From Myxococcaceae bacterium (GTDB taxonomy: Bacteria > Myxococcota > Myxococcia > Myxococcales > Myxococcaceae): a DNA stretch of 64,000 nt. Both the position numbers and the translations under genes were made by a program. This document shows positions 1 to 10,547 of this stretch, in pieces. The stretch is from the NCBI GenBank assembly GCA_016793095.1, contig JAEUJQ010000045.1, positions 1-64,000 of the forward strand, given 5' to 3'. The number at the start of each line of letters is the position of its first letter. Position 1 is the first letter of the stretch. The notes under the pieces were generated by a model that was not told the origin of the DNA, did not search any database, and was given only the letters and a program-made list of their open reading frames with translations.

Positions 1-135
1 CCGGAGGCTGCGTAATGCGACTGTCCGAAACCCCACCGGCAAGCCGTATGCGGGAAATCCGCACGTACGGTTTGAACGGGGGTCGTGCTTCCTTCGCTGT
101 GTCTTTCAACCCGCAGTAAGGAAGCACGATCTACC
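1..135 (+). mobile_element. Group II intron, 3' end (domains V and VI), truncated by window edge
   Basis: Positions 41-73 fold as a group II intron domain V: the GCCGT / ACGG arms and the GCGG-GAAAT-CCGC tip match the conserved bacterial hairpin. Domain VI follows: a stem of about 12 bp between 83-94 and 118-129, then the CTACC tail at 131-135 with A133 as the likely bulged branch-point adenosine. The exact 3' splice junction is uncertain by a few bases. The intron-encoded reverse transcriptase/maturase would lie to the left, outside the window. The junction sits directly at the kdd start codon. Confidence 0.85.
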
Positions 136-136
136 A

Positions 137-1186
137 ATGGCTGACACCGCGAGCGGGCAGATCGATCTCTACGGGCTTTCGCGCGTCAAGGGTGAGCAGG
201 GCGTGCTGCCGCAGCGGGCGCGGCTCATCGATCCATCGCTGCCTCTGCGGCCGGGCGAGCTGCTGATCGACGTCGAGAGCCTCAACATCGACGCGGCGTC
301 GTTCAAGCAACTGAAGGACTCCTCGGGCGGAGATCCCGCCAGGATCATCGCGGCTGTCCGCGGCATCGTCGGCGAGCGGGGCAAGATGCAGAACCCCGTC
401 ACCGGCTCGGGCGGCATGCTGATCGGCCGCGTACGCGAGGTCTCGAAAGAGCACCCGGCCGCCGGCGCGCTGAAGCCCGGCGATCGCATCGCGACCCTGG
501 TGAGCCTCACGTTGACACCCCTGGTGATCGAGTCGGTGCGCGGCATCAAGCCCGAGATCGATCGCATCGACGTCACCGGGCACGCGATCCTCTTCGCGTC
601 GGGCATCTTCGCGAAGCTGCCGACCGATCTGCCGGACACCTTGAGCCTCGCGGCGCTCGACGTCGCGGGAGCGCCGGCGCTGGTGGCGCGATGGGTCAAG
701 CCGGGCCAGACGGTGGTGATGATCGGGGCAGGGAAGAGCGGCGCGCTCTGCCTGGCCCAGGCGCGCGAGACGATGGCGGGCAACGGCACGCTGATCGCGC
801 TCGACATCTCCCAGCCAGCGCTCGACGCGCTCCAGGGCATCGGGCTGTGCGATCACGCGGTGGCCTGTGACGCGACGAAGGGCGTCGAGGTGATGCAGCA
901 CGTCTCGCGGCTCACGGGCGGAGCGCTGGCCGACCTCGTCGTGAACTGCGCGTCGGTGGGCAACACCGAGATGGCCAGCATCTTGTCGGTGAAGAACGGC
1001 GGCGCGGTGATCTTCTTCTCGATGGCCACCAGCTTCACCGCGGCGGCGCTGGGGGCCGAGGGCGTCGGGAAGGACGTCACCATGCTCGTCGGCAACGGCT
1101 ACGTCCCGGGCCACGCAGAGCTCACGCTCGAGCTCCTTCGGCGGAACGAGGCGCTGCGCAAGCTCTTCGAGCAACGCTACGTCTGA
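137..1186 (+). CDS. kdd: L-erythro-3,5-diaminohexanoate dehydrogenase
   Basis: 349 aa. Predicted to oxidise 3,5-diaminohexanoate to 5-amino-3-oxohexanoate with NAD(P)+ and release ammonia, a step of the lysine 2,3-aminomutase fermentation route. The protein matches the Fusobacterium/Clostridium Kdd family over its whole length: the block at residues 83-97 (KMQNPVTGSGGMLIG), a dinucleotide-binding loop IGAGKSG at 196-202, and the late block around FFSMATSFTAAALG with GAEGVGKD. Usual partners (kamA, kamD/E, kce, kal) are not in the window and could lie left of the intron. The ATG is 1-2 bp past the intron end, so the nearest AGGA-like ribosome site (119-123) is inside intron domain VI and poorly spaced. 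The gene runs convergently into the carbonic anhydrase gene. Confidence 0.93.
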   Translation: MADTASGQIDLYGLSRVKGEQGVLPQRARLIDPSLPLRPGELLIDVESLNIDAASFKQLKDSSGGDPARIIAAVRGIVGERGKMQNPVTGSGGMLIGRVREVSKEHPAAGALKPGDRIATLVSLTLTPLVIESVRGIKPEIDRIDVTGHAILFASGIFAKLPTDLPDTLSLAALDVAGAPALVARWVKPGQTVVMIGAGKSGALCLAQARETMAGNGTLIALDISQPALDALQGIGLCDHAVACDATKGVEVMQHVSRLTGGALADLVVNCASVGNTEMASILSVKNGGAVIFFSMATSFTAAALGAEGVGKDVTMLVGNGYVPGHAELTLELLRRNEALRKLFEQRYV

Positions 1187-1195
1187 GGCTCGACG

Positions 1196-1843
<648 letters not shown>

Positions 1844-1885
1844 TGCGCTCCCTTGGCCGGGAACGGCGGTCGGGACAAGCACCGA

Positions 1886-2281
1886 TCACAGGAAGAAGCG
1901 ATCAGTGACGCCCTGCGTCCTCGCCAGGATCGAGGTCCAACCGATCAACGAGTCCACCTTCGGCTCGACATCGGGCGGGGTGAGCCCCAGCGACGCCATG
2001 GAGCCCGTGCACGCATAGAGCGTGGCCTGACCCGAGTCGCGCACCACGTCGAGCAGCTGGCGAATGGTGGGCACCTGCCGCAGCTCCATGGTGGCGTTGA
2101 CGTCGTCGCGACCCTCGAGATCCGGCTCGTCCAGCTGCCCCCGCACCAGGCGCTCGAGGGCGAACCAGAAGAAGTACAGCTCGACCCGACGCCCCATCGC
2201 GGTCGCCGCCGCGGCGATCGAAACACCCTGGTGCACAGCGTCGTACTCACCTCGGTGCAGGAACACACAGACCGGAGCCAT
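1886..2281 (-). CDS. DsrE/DsrF-like family protein
   Basis: 131 aa. A small soluble protein that opens with a beta strand (VCVFLHRG) and has an HQGVSIAAAA helix and a TLYACTGSM segment, typical of the DsrE-like fold. Members move or sense sulfur, but many are uncharacterised. One Cys (in YACTGS) sits where DsrE-type proteins carry the reactive Cys. Start uncertain: the ATG at 2281 is used; ATG 2299 and GTG 2302 are in frame upstream but lack a well-spaced ribosome site. Pairs with the carbonic anhydrase gene downstream and is divergent from fni. No specific substrate can be assigned. Confidence 0.75.
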   Translation of the reverse strand: MAPVCVFLHRGEYDAVHQGVSIAAAATAMGRRVELYFFWFALERLVRGQLDEPDLEGRDDVNATMELRQVPTIRQLLDVVRDSGQATLYACTGSMASLGLTPPDVEPKVDSLIGWTSILARTQGVTDRFFL

Positions 2282-2405
2282 GGCGTCTCTTTCGCCCATC
2301 ACCTGCCGGAAACCAGCGCTTTTCGACCGGTCGCGTTATCGAGCCGACCGCCGAGCGACAAAGAGAAGTGGGATCAACGGGTTTGACGGTTGGATGGAGT
2401 GAACG

Positions 2406-3506
2406 ATGTCTGCTACGGCCCTACACCGCATGCCGGTCGACGAGACCACCGCGAAGCGCAAGGACGCCCACCTCGATCTCTGCGCGACCGAAGAGGTGGC
2501 GCCGGCCGAGAACACCACCCTCTTCGATCGGATGTTCCTCGTCCACTGTGCGATGCCGGAGCTCGCGGCCAGCGAGCTCGACCTGCGCGCCGCCCTGTTC
2601 GGCAAGCGCTTGAAGGCCCCCCTGCTGATGACGGGGATGACGGGCGGCACCGAGCGGGCGATGCAGGTGAACCGCGAGCTGGCCCTCGTCGCTGAGGAGT
2701 ACGGCCTGGCGTTCGGCGTCGGCAGCCAGCGGGCGATGGCCGAGCGGCCCGAGCTGACGAAGACGTTCGCGGTTCGCGACGTCGCGCCCTCGACCGTCCT
2801 CATCGGAAACATCGGCATGGTGCAGGCCGTACGGCTCGGGGTGGACGGCGTGCAGCGACTCTTCGAGGGGATCGGCGCCGACGCGATGGCGGTTCATCTG
2901 AACCCGGGCCAGGAGCTGACCCAGCCCGAGGGCGATCGGGACTTCCGCGGTGGCTTCGAGATCATCGGCGCGCTCGTGAAGGCGCTGGGCGCCGATCGGG
3001 TGCTGGTCAAGGAGACCGGCTGCGGCATCAGCCCGGCGGTGGCGCGCCGCCTGGTGGACGTGGGCGTGCGGGCGATCGACGTCTCGGGCCTGGGTGGGAC
3101 GAGCTGGGTTCGGGTCGAGCAGCTGCGCGCGGACGGCGTGGCGCGCGAGGTGGGCGCTCAGTTCTCGGGCTGGGGCATCCCCACGGCGGCGGCGGTGGCC
3201 TCGGTGCGCAAGGCGGTGGGGCCGGGGGTCTCGCTGATCGCGGCGGGCGGCATGCGCACGGGCCTCGACGTGGCGAAGGCGATCGCGCTGGGCGCCGACG
3301 TCGGCGGCCTCGCGCTGCCGATGTTCCGCGCGCATCAGGAGCGGGGCGTGAGCGGCGTCCGGGATGCGGTGAAGACCATCCTCACCGGGCTCGAGCAGGC
3401 GCTGGTGTTGACGGGGTGCCGGACCCCACAGGAACTGCGCGCCCAGCCGCGCGTGGTGACGGGTGAGCTGAAGGACTGGTTGGCGGCGCTGGCGGCGTCC
3501 GCGTGA
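2406..3506 (+). CDS. fni: Isopentenyl-diphosphate delta-isomerase, type II (FMN-dependent)
   Basis: 366 aa. Interconverts IPP and DMAPP using FMN and NAD(P)H. Family blocks are all present: RKDAHL near residue 18, TGMTGGT at 76-82, HLNPGQELTQPEG at 164-176 (with the active-site Gln), KETGCGIS at 202-209 and DVSGLGGTSW at 225-234, then the phosphate-binding AAGGMRTG loop. GGAG precedes the ATG. First gene of a mevalonate operon; its stop is about 20 bp before the mvaA start. Confidence 0.96.
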   Translation: MSATALHRMPVDETTAKRKDAHLDLCATEEVAPAENTTLFDRMFLVHCAMPELAASELDLRAALFGKRLKAPLLMTGMTGGTERAMQVNRELALVAEEYGLAFGVGSQRAMAERPELTKTFAVRDVAPSTVLIGNIGMVQAVRLGVDGVQRLFEGIGADAMAVHLNPGQELTQPEGDRDFRGGFEIIGALVKALGADRVLVKETGCGISPAVARRLVDVGVRAIDVSGLGGTSWVRVEQLRADGVAREVGAQFSGWGIPTAAAVASVRKAVGPGVSLIAAGGMRTGLDVAKAIALGADVGGLALPMFRAHQERGVSGVRDAVKTILTGLEQALVLTGCRTPQELRAQPRVVTGELKDWLAALAASA

Positions 3507-3526
3507 TCGAAGGAAGGGACACGACG

Positions 3527-4843
<1,317 letters not shown>

Positions 4844-4846
4844 GCC

Positions 4847-5755
4847 GTGACGGTGCACCTCACGTCGTTCGGCCCGGGCAAGGTGATCCTGCTGGGCGAG
4901 CATGGCGTCGTGTACGGGCAGCCAGCGCTGGCTGCTCCGATCTCCCGTGGTGTCCGCGCCTGGGCGGTGCCGTCGAAGAGGTGCAGCCTCGAGCTGCCCG
5001 CGGGGCTCAAGGCCGAGCACGCGCGATCTCTCGAGCGGGCGTTCGGGCGCGCGGCGAAGGCGACGGGTCACCCGAAGGTGCTGGTGACCCTCGAGAGCGA
5101 TCTCCCCCTCTCCCTGGGCCTCGGCAGCTCAGGCGCGCTGGCGGTGGCGGTCAGCCGGATCCTGCTCGAGGCGAAGACGGCGCGGCCCGCGAAGCCGGCG
5201 GAGCTCGAGCGGGTGGCCTTCGAGCTCGAGAAGGAGTTCCACGGCACGCCGTCGGGCGTCGATCACACGACGTCGGCGCGCGGCGAGATGATCCTCTTCC
5301 AGAAGGGCGCGGTGAAGGTGGTGCGGTCACCGAAGCCCGTGCGCGTGCTGGTGGCGATCGTCGGGGAGCGGCCGCCGACGAAGAAGACCGTGCTCGCGCT
5401 CAGGGAACGCCAGACGCGCTGGCCCACGCGGTACCGCCGGCTCTTCACCGAGATCGGCACGGTCGCGAAGGAGGGCGCGGCCGCGGTGTCGCGCGGCGAT
5501 CTCGAGTGCCTGGGCGATCTGATGAACGTGAACCAGGGGCTGTTGAACGCGGTCGGCCTGTCGAGCGAGGGGCTCGAGGCGATGGTGAACCGGCTGCGGC
5601 GCGAGGGCGCCCTGGGCGCGAAGCTGACGGGCGCTGGCGGTGACGGCGGCGCGGTGCTGGGGCTGTTCCGCGAGCCTGAGCCGCTGGTGGCGAGGTTGTC
5701 TCGCGAAGGGATCACCTGCTTCGTCAGCCAGCTGGCAGGCCCCCGGGCGCTGTGA
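4847..5755 (+). CDS. mvk: Mevalonate kinase (GHMP family)
   Basis: 302 aa; phosphorylates mevalonate with ATP. GHMP-kinase hallmarks: GPGKVILLGEHGVVYGQ at the N-terminus, the ATP-binding loop PLSLGLGSSGALAVA near residue 88, GTPSGVDHTTS carrying the catalytic Asp, and LTGAGGDGGAV near the C-terminus. Starts at GTG 4847, 3 bp after the mvaA stop. No phosphomevalonate kinase lies beside it, so either that gene is elsewhere or substrate use is broader than the name implies. Confidence 0.92.
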   Translation: MTVHLTSFGPGKVILLGEHGVVYGQPALAAPISRGVRAWAVPSKRCSLELPAGLKAEHARSLERAFGRAAKATGHPKVLVTLESDLPLSLGLGSSGALAVAVSRILLEAKTARPAKPAELERVAFELEKEFHGTPSGVDHTTSARGEMILFQKGAVKVVRSPKPVRVLVAIVGERPPTKKTVLALRERQTRWPTRYRRLFTEIGTVAKEGAAAVSRGDLECLGDLMNVNQGLLNAVGLSSEGLEAMVNRLRREGALGAKLTGAGGDGGAVLGLFREPEPLVARLSREGITCFVSQLAGPRAL

Positions 5756-5763
5756 GGGAACCC

Positions 5764-6750
5764 ATGCGAGCGACGGCGAAGGCGCACCCCAACATCGCGC
5801 TGGTGAAGTACTGGGGGAAACGTGACGAGCGGCTGATCCTGCCGCACCAGTCCAGCCTGTCGGTGACGCTCGGGCCGCTGGCGGTGACGACGATGGTCGA
5901 GTTCACGACGGAGCGCGGGGCCGACGAGGTGCGCATCAACGGTCGGACGGCGGCGGGCGCCGAGCGGGAGCGGGTGGTGGCGCTGCTCGACGTGGTGCGG
6001 CGTGAGGCGAAGAAGCGGCTGGGCCGCGCGCGCATGGTGTCGGCGGGAGACTTCCCGGCCGCGGCGGGGCTGGCGTCGAGCGCGGCGGCCTTCGCGGCGC
6101 TGGCGGTCGCGGCCCGGACGGCGGCAGGCTTCGCGCGCGACACGAGAGCCGAGTCGATCCTCGCGCGACGGGGCAGTGGCTCGGCGTGCCGGAGCGTGCA
6201 GGGCGGCTTCGTGCGCTGGAACCGGGGGCGCCGCGCAGACGGGAAGGACTCGTTCGGGGAGCAGGTGTTCGGCGAGCGGCACTGGCCCGAGCTGCGGCTC
6301 CTCGTCGGCATGGTGAGCCGCGAGGAGAAAGAGGTGAAGTCCCGCGACGGCATGCGCGCGACGGTCGAGACCTCGCCGTACTACCCGGCCTGGGCGAAAG
6401 ACGCCGAGGCCGAGGCGCGCCGCATCGTGCCGTTCATCAAGCGGCGGGATCTCGAAGCGGTGGGGACGATCGCCGAGCAGAACGCCTGGCGCATGCACGC
6501 CACTGCGTTCGCGGCCATGCCCCCGCTCTGCTACCTGAAGCCGCAGACGCTCTCGGTGATCGAGGCCTGCCGCGAGCTGCGACGGCGGGGCACCGGCGCC
6601 TGGTTCACCCTCGACGCGGGACCCAACCCCGTCCTGCTCACCACCGCGGGCGACGAGGCCACTGTCGCGAGGGTCCTCGAGCAGCACGGGGCGGCCGAGG
6701 TCGTGAGCTGCCGGCCGGGCGGTGACGCAGAGCTCGTCCCGGCTCCGTGA
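5764..6750 (+). CDS. mvaD: Diphosphomevalonate decarboxylase
   Basis: 328 aa; ATP-dependent decarboxylation of diphosphomevalonate to IPP. Recognised by AHPNIALVKYWGKRD at the start, QSSLSVTL, the phosphate loop region FPAAAGLASSAAAFAALA, GSGSACRSVQGGFVRW, and FTLDAGPNP carrying the conserved Asp. The ATG at 5764 is preferred because GAGGGA precedes it and family members begin right before this block; a GTG at 5752 overlapping the mvk stop is the alternative. Last gene of the operon; a GC-rich hairpin follows at 6795-6821. Confidence 0.94.
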   Translation: MRATAKAHPNIALVKYWGKRDERLILPHQSSLSVTLGPLAVTTMVEFTTERGADEVRINGRTAAGAERERVVALLDVVRREAKKRLGRARMVSAGDFPAAAGLASSAAAFAALAVAARTAAGFARDTRAESILARRGSGSACRSVQGGFVRWNRGRRADGKDSFGEQVFGERHWPELRLLVGMVSREEKEVKSRDGMRATVETSPYYPAWAKDAEAEARRIVPFIKRRDLEAVGTIAEQNAWRMHATAFAAMPPLCYLKPQTLSVIEACRELRRRGTGAWFTLDAGPNPVLLTTAGDEATVARVLEQHGAAEVVSCRPGGDAELVPAP

Positions 6751-6794
6751 CCCGCGAGCTCCGTTCGCGCCGGAGTGGTCTGGCCCGCGCATCC

Positions 6795-6821
6795 GGCCGT
6801 CTCCCTCTGGGAGCACCGGCC
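6795..6821 (+). terminator. Hairpin after mvaD, possible terminator
   Basis: A two-part stem: GGCCG (6795-6799) with CGGCC (6817-6821), and CTCCC (6801-6805) with GGGAG (6809-6813), separated by a small internal bulge and closed by a TCT loop. It lies 45 bp after the mvaD stop. There is no T-run, so it is not a classical intrinsic terminator and could instead be a 3'-end stabiliser. Confidence 0.4.
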
Positions 6822-6905
6822 CGCAGGTTGATCTGAGTCAGGCAGAAGCGCTGCTTCGAACGGGTCCGTGGATTTTTCATGCGCGCGCGCCGACGGCTGG
6901 GCTAA

Positions 6906-8105
6906 GTGCGCCCTGTGCATTTGCGAATCACTATCAATATCGGGCTTCTCGCCGTGCTCGCGGCCTGCCCGGTGGTGAAGCCAGATCCAGGGGCCGTGCT
7001 GCAGCGGAACGCGCTGAAGACCTTCGACCTCGAGGTCGCGCGGCCGACGCTGGAGCAGGCGGTCGCTGCGCTCACCGCGCTTCGCGAGGCCGTGCAGGGC
7101 TGGGCCGCGACGCCGGATGGGCAGGACGCAGCGCAGCTCGCCACCGCCCGAGCCCGGTTCGAGGCCGCGTTCCTCGTCTGGCAGCGGGCCGAGCTGCTGC
7201 AGTTGGGGCCCCTGGGCGCCGCGACGCGGGTCACGGCAGGGGAGGGGCTGCGCGACGAGATCTACTCGTGGCCGACGACGAACCTCTGCCGGGTTGACGC
7301 TGCGCTCGTCGCCAACACCGCACCTGACGACGCCTGGTTCGAGACTGCGCTCGCTACCTCGAAGGGCCTGGTGGTGCTCGAGGAGCTGCTCTTCAACCAG
7401 ACCGCGTCGAACAGCTGCCCTGCCAACGCGACGATCAACACGGACGGGAGCTGGGCAGCGCTCGCGGCGACCCGCGCGCTGGCGGAGCGCCGGAAGGCCT
7501 GGGCGCTGGGGGCTGCCCGCCACGTCGAACGCACCGCCGGGCGCGCGCGCGATGCCTGGATCGTCGAGGGTGGTTTCGGCGACAAGCTCGCGGAGGCGGG
7601 CTCACTGGGCTCGGCCTGGCGCACGCCGAAGGACGGCCTCGACGACGTCTACGCAGGCCTCTTCTACGTCGATCGCGCGGTGAAGGACTTCAAGCTCGGC
7701 GGCCCCGCTGGCCTGACGATGGCGTGCCTCGCGCCGTCCTGCCCCGAGCTGGCTGAGTCACCCCGGGCCGGTCTGTCGACGAAGGCCCTCGTCGAGAACC
7801 TCGTCATGACGCGCGCCATGCTGACGGGCTCCTTCGACCCGTCCTCGTCGGCCACCGGCTTCGACGATCTGCTCGAGGAGCGGGGCGCCGGAGCGCTCGA
7901 GTCAGACATGCTCGCCGCCCTCGACGCGGCGATCGGCGCGACCCGGGCTGCTCCCCGCACTGTCCAGGACGCCGCGACGGCCGACCTCAACGGGCTGCGC
8001 GCGCTGCACGCGTCGGTGAAGGCCTTCTCCGATCTCTTCAAGTCGCAGTTCGTCACCACCCTGTCGCTGAAGGTCCCGAAGGAGGGGGCCGGCGACAACG
8101 ACTAG
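6906..8105 (+). CDS. Imelysin family (M75-like) lipoprotein
   Basis: 399 aa. Predicted lipoprotein: a hydrophobic N-terminus ending in LAAC, with Cys21 as the lipidation site. The mature part is helical, with the imelysin-type FLVWQRAELLQLGPLG near residue 89 and GLVVLEELLF near 154, where imelysins have the GxHxxE-like motif (the His is not conserved here). Imelysins such as EfeO, IrpA and Algp7-type proteins bind iron or related ligands at the cell surface. Start uncertain: GTG 6906 directly follows an in-frame TAA; GTG 6915 and TTG 6921 are alternatives. An eight-codon frame (ATG 6879 to TAA 6905) abuts it. First gene of a four-gene operon; a Fur-like box overlaps its start. Confidence 0.85.
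   Translation: MRPVHLRITINIGLLAVLAACPVVKPDPGAVLQRNALKTFDLEVARPTLEQAVAALTALREAVQGWAATPDGQDAAQLATARARFEAAFLVWQRAELLQLGPLGAATRVTAGEGLRDEIYSWPTTNLCRVDAALVANTAPDDAWFETALATSKGLVVLEELLFNQTASNSCPANATINTDGSWAALAATRALAERRKAWALGAARHVERTAGRARDAWIVEGGFGDKLAEAGSLGSAWRTPKDGLDDVYAGLFYVDRAVKDFKLGGPAGLTMACLAPSCPELAESPRAGLSTKALVENLVMTRAMLTGSFDPSSSATGFDDLLEERGAGALESDMLAALDAAIGATRAAPRTVQDAATADLNGLRALHASVKAFSDLFKSQFVTTLSLKVPKEGAGDND
6922..6936 (+). promoter_or_regulatory. Candidate Fur box
   Basis: TGCGAATCACTATCA matches the 7-1-7 Fur consensus TGATAATCATTATCA at 12 of 15 positions. It is an AT-richer island in GC-rich surroundings and is followed by AATATC. It overlaps the first codons of the imelysin gene, so it would act as an internal or start-overlapping operator, or the true promoter and start are arranged differently from the model given here. 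Its place at the head of an iron-type uptake operon supports the call. Confidence 0.5.
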
Positions 8106-8123
8106 GCCCCGGAGAAGCGCCAC

Positions 8124-9227
8124 ATGCCACGCACGATCGCTGTCCTTGCACTCCTGGCCGCGGCCTGCGGCCCCATGACCCCTGGCGCCGATGCGGGCGC
8201 GTGCCCGATCGCCCTGGCGGGGGCGTACCCCGACGGAGGCTTCGCCACGAACGCCGCCGCCGAGCTGACCCTGCTCGGGAAGCTCAACGCGCTCAACGCG
8301 CCGATGCGCGCGGCCGAGCTCGACGCCGGCGCGACGGTGACGCGCACCCAGCTCGACGACCTGAACGGCGCCGGCAGTCCCTCACTGGCGAGCCTGACGA
8401 CCCCGGGCTTCCAGCCCGTCGCGGCCGAGACGTTCACGGCGTTCCTCGCCGCGCAGGGCAGGATCTGGACGCCGACGGAGCCTCCGAACGCCGGCGGCCT
8501 CTACGGCGTGGGGACGAGCCAGTGGATCTTCAGCGGCCGCGGCGTCGATCTGCGCCAGGTGATCGACAAGGGGCTCTACGGCGCGCTCTTCTACGCCGAG
8601 GCGGTCAAGCGCATGCCGAACGCGACGACGCCCGCGTCCATCGATCAGCTGCTGGCGCTCTACGGCGCGACGCCCGACTTCCCGCAGAACGACACCACGG
8701 CGCCGGGGCGCGATGAGCTGACGGCCAAGTATGCCAAGCGGCGGACGCCCCAGGGCACGCCGGGCGCGTACACGACGCTGCGTGACGCTTTCGTGCGGGC
8801 GCGGCTCGCAGCCGGGAACCCGGGCTGCGCTGCCGAGCGCACCGCGGCGCTCGAGACGATCAAGCTCGAGTGGGAGAAGATCTTCGCGTCGACGGTGATC
8901 TTCTACGTCAACTCTGCCGCGACGAAGCTGCAGGACCCGGCGGCCGACGCGGCGAAGCGAGCCTCGGCGATGCACGATCTGGGCGAAGGCGCCGCCTTCT
9001 TCATCGGGCTCAAGGCCGTCCCGGCGTCGAGCCGTCGCATCACCGATGTGCAGATCGATCAGGTGTTGACCGCGCTGAAGATCCCCTCGCTCGGCGGCGC
9101 GACGGCGCACCAGCTCCTCACCCAGGTGCCACCCGACGTCGATGGCCTGCTGATGGCGAACACCAGGCTCCAGAGCGTCTACGGCTTCACGGCTGACGAG
9201 ATGACCCGCTTCAGGACGAACTACTGA
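8124..9227 (+). CDS. DUF4856-like lipoprotein
   Basis: 367 aa. Signal peptide ends in AAAC, with Cys15 as the likely lipidated residue. A middle segment (RQVIDKGLYGALFYAEAV, about residues 144-161) resembles the DUF4856 signature seen in Bacteroidota proteins encoded beside imelysins. No catalytic motif is visible; the protein is probably all-helical. GGAGAAG precedes the ATG. Its stop overlaps the next gene's ATG by one base (TGATG), so translation of the two is probably coupled. Function unknown; context suggests surface metal or cofactor capture. Confidence 0.75.
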   Translation: MPRTIAVLALLAAACGPMTPGADAGACPIALAGAYPDGGFATNAAAELTLLGKLNALNAPMRAAELDAGATVTRTQLDDLNGAGSPSLASLTTPGFQPVAAETFTAFLAAQGRIWTPTEPPNAGGLYGVGTSQWIFSGRGVDLRQVIDKGLYGALFYAEAVKRMPNATTPASIDQLLALYGATPDFPQNDTTAPGRDELTAKYAKRRTPQGTPGAYTTLRDAFVRARLAAGNPGCAAERTAALETIKLEWEKIFASTVIFYVNSAATKLQDPAADAAKRASAMHDLGEGAAFFIGLKAVPASSRRITDVQIDQVLTALKIPSLGGATAHQLLTQVPPDVDGLLMANTRLQSVYGFTADEMTRFRTNY

Positions 9228-10543
9228 TGCGCGCTCGGCTCGCTCACCTGCTCCGGCGCCTGTCGGAGCATGAAGACGGCGCTTCGCTGCGCGTGTACCG
9301 CGCGCTCTTCGGTCTGCTGCTCGCCGGGGCCCTGGTGCGGCTGCACCTCACCGGGTGGACAGCGCCGCTCTTCTTCGAGCCGTCGTTCCGCTTCGAGTAC
9401 GAGGCCTTCGCCTTCATCCCCGCGATGCCGAAGGGGCTGGTCCCCTGGAGCCTGGCGGTGGGGGCGGTGGGCGCGCTGACGCTCGGCCTGGCGCGCGGCG
9501 CGACGCGGCGGCTCGGTGGCCTCGTCTTCCTGGCCTGCTTCGCGTGGCTCAAGCTGTACGACGTCACCAACTACCTGAACCACGACTACCTGGCGTTCCT
9601 GCTGGGCGCGCTGCTCACGATCTTGCCGCTCGACGGACCGACGGTGCCGCGGTGGGCCTGGTGGCTGCTGCGTTTCCAGGTCGGCGTCGTCTACGTGCAC
9701 GCCGGGCTCGCCAAGGTGAACACGGACTGGCTGCTGCACGGCCAGCCCCTGGAGACGTGGTTCGCGGCGAATCGGGGCTTGCCGGTGTTGGGCCCGCTCC
9801 TCGCGCTGCCCTTCGCGCCGCTCGTCGGGGGCTGGGCGGCGTGCCTCTACGATCTGACGATCCCCCTCTGGTTGTCGATCAACCGCACGCGCCGGTTCGC
9901 CCTCGCCGCGGTGCTCGTGTTCCACGGCGCGACGTACGCGCTCTTCGACATCGGCATCTTCCCCTTCCTGATGACGCTGAACGCGTCGCTGTTCCTCGAC
10001 CCCTCGTGGCCGCGGCGCTTCCTCGGGAAGCTGGTGGAGAGCCCTGGCCAGCAGCGCCCGCTCTCGCCGGCCCTCGCGGGTGCGCTCGTGGTGTTCGTCG
10101 CCTTCCAGGCGTTCTTTCCGCTGCGCTCTCACGCCATCAGCGACGACGTGTTGTGGGACGAGCAGGGCATGCGCTGGTCCTGGAAGGTGATGCTGCGCGA
10201 GAAGAACGGCGCTGTGAGCTACCGCGTGCGCGTGAAGGGCGAGGCGCGGGAGTGGCAGGTCGATCCCCTCGACGTGCTGACGCCGCGGCAGGCGAACGAG
10301 ATGAGCGGCCAGCCCGATCTCATCGTGCAGCTCGGGCGGCACCTGGGGCGCGACATGGCGGCGAAGCTGGGTCGGCCCGTCGAGGTCTTCGTCGACGCTC
10401 GCGTGTCGCTCAACCGGCGGCCTCCAGCTCCGCTCTTCCGCCCTGACGTCGACCTGCTCTCGCTCGAAGGGAGCGACCTGCGTCCGGCGTTGCTGCCATC
10501 ACCGCGAGGCCGCGGGCCGGTGGATCAGGTGGCGGTGAGATGA
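9227..10543 (+). CDS. Vitamin K-dependent gamma-carboxylase (VKGC/HTTM) homologue
   Basis: 438 aa. Multi-spanning membrane N-terminal part (about residues 25-260) plus a soluble C-terminal part (300-412). Resemblance to human GGCX is visible in order: NHDYLAFLLGALL (His119), a GLAKVNTDW block aligning with GVKKLDADW so that Lys163 matches catalytic Lys218, FHGATYALFDIGIFPF (His233), then a C-terminal WSWKVML block, FVDARVSLN and RPDVDLLS. The C-terminal part matters because many bacterial HTTM proteins lack it. VKGCs couple reduced vitamin K oxidation to Glu carboxylation; the Leptospira homologue reportedly does only the quinone chemistry. Sits between lipoprotein genes and a TonB receptor, 4 bp before the latter. 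Confidence 0.85.
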   Translation: MRARLAHLLRRLSEHEDGASLRVYRALFGLLLAGALVRLHLTGWTAPLFFEPSFRFEYEAFAFIPAMPKGLVPWSLAVGAVGALTLGLARGATRRLGGLVFLACFAWLKLYDVTNYLNHDYLAFLLGALLTILPLDGPTVPRWAWWLLRFQVGVVYVHAGLAKVNTDWLLHGQPLETWFAANRGLPVLGPLLALPFAPLVGGWAACLYDLTIPLWLSINRTRRFALAAVLVFHGATYALFDIGIFPFLMTLNASLFLDPSWPRRFLGKLVESPGQQRPLSPALAGALVVFVAFQAFFPLRSHAISDDVLWDEQGMRWSWKVMLREKNGAVSYRVRVKGEAREWQVDPLDVLTPRQANEMSGQPDLIVQLGRHLGRDMAAKLGRPVEVFVDARVSLNRRPPAPLFRPDVDLLSLEGSDLRPALLPSPRGRGPVDQVAVR

Positions 10544-10547
10544 CGCC

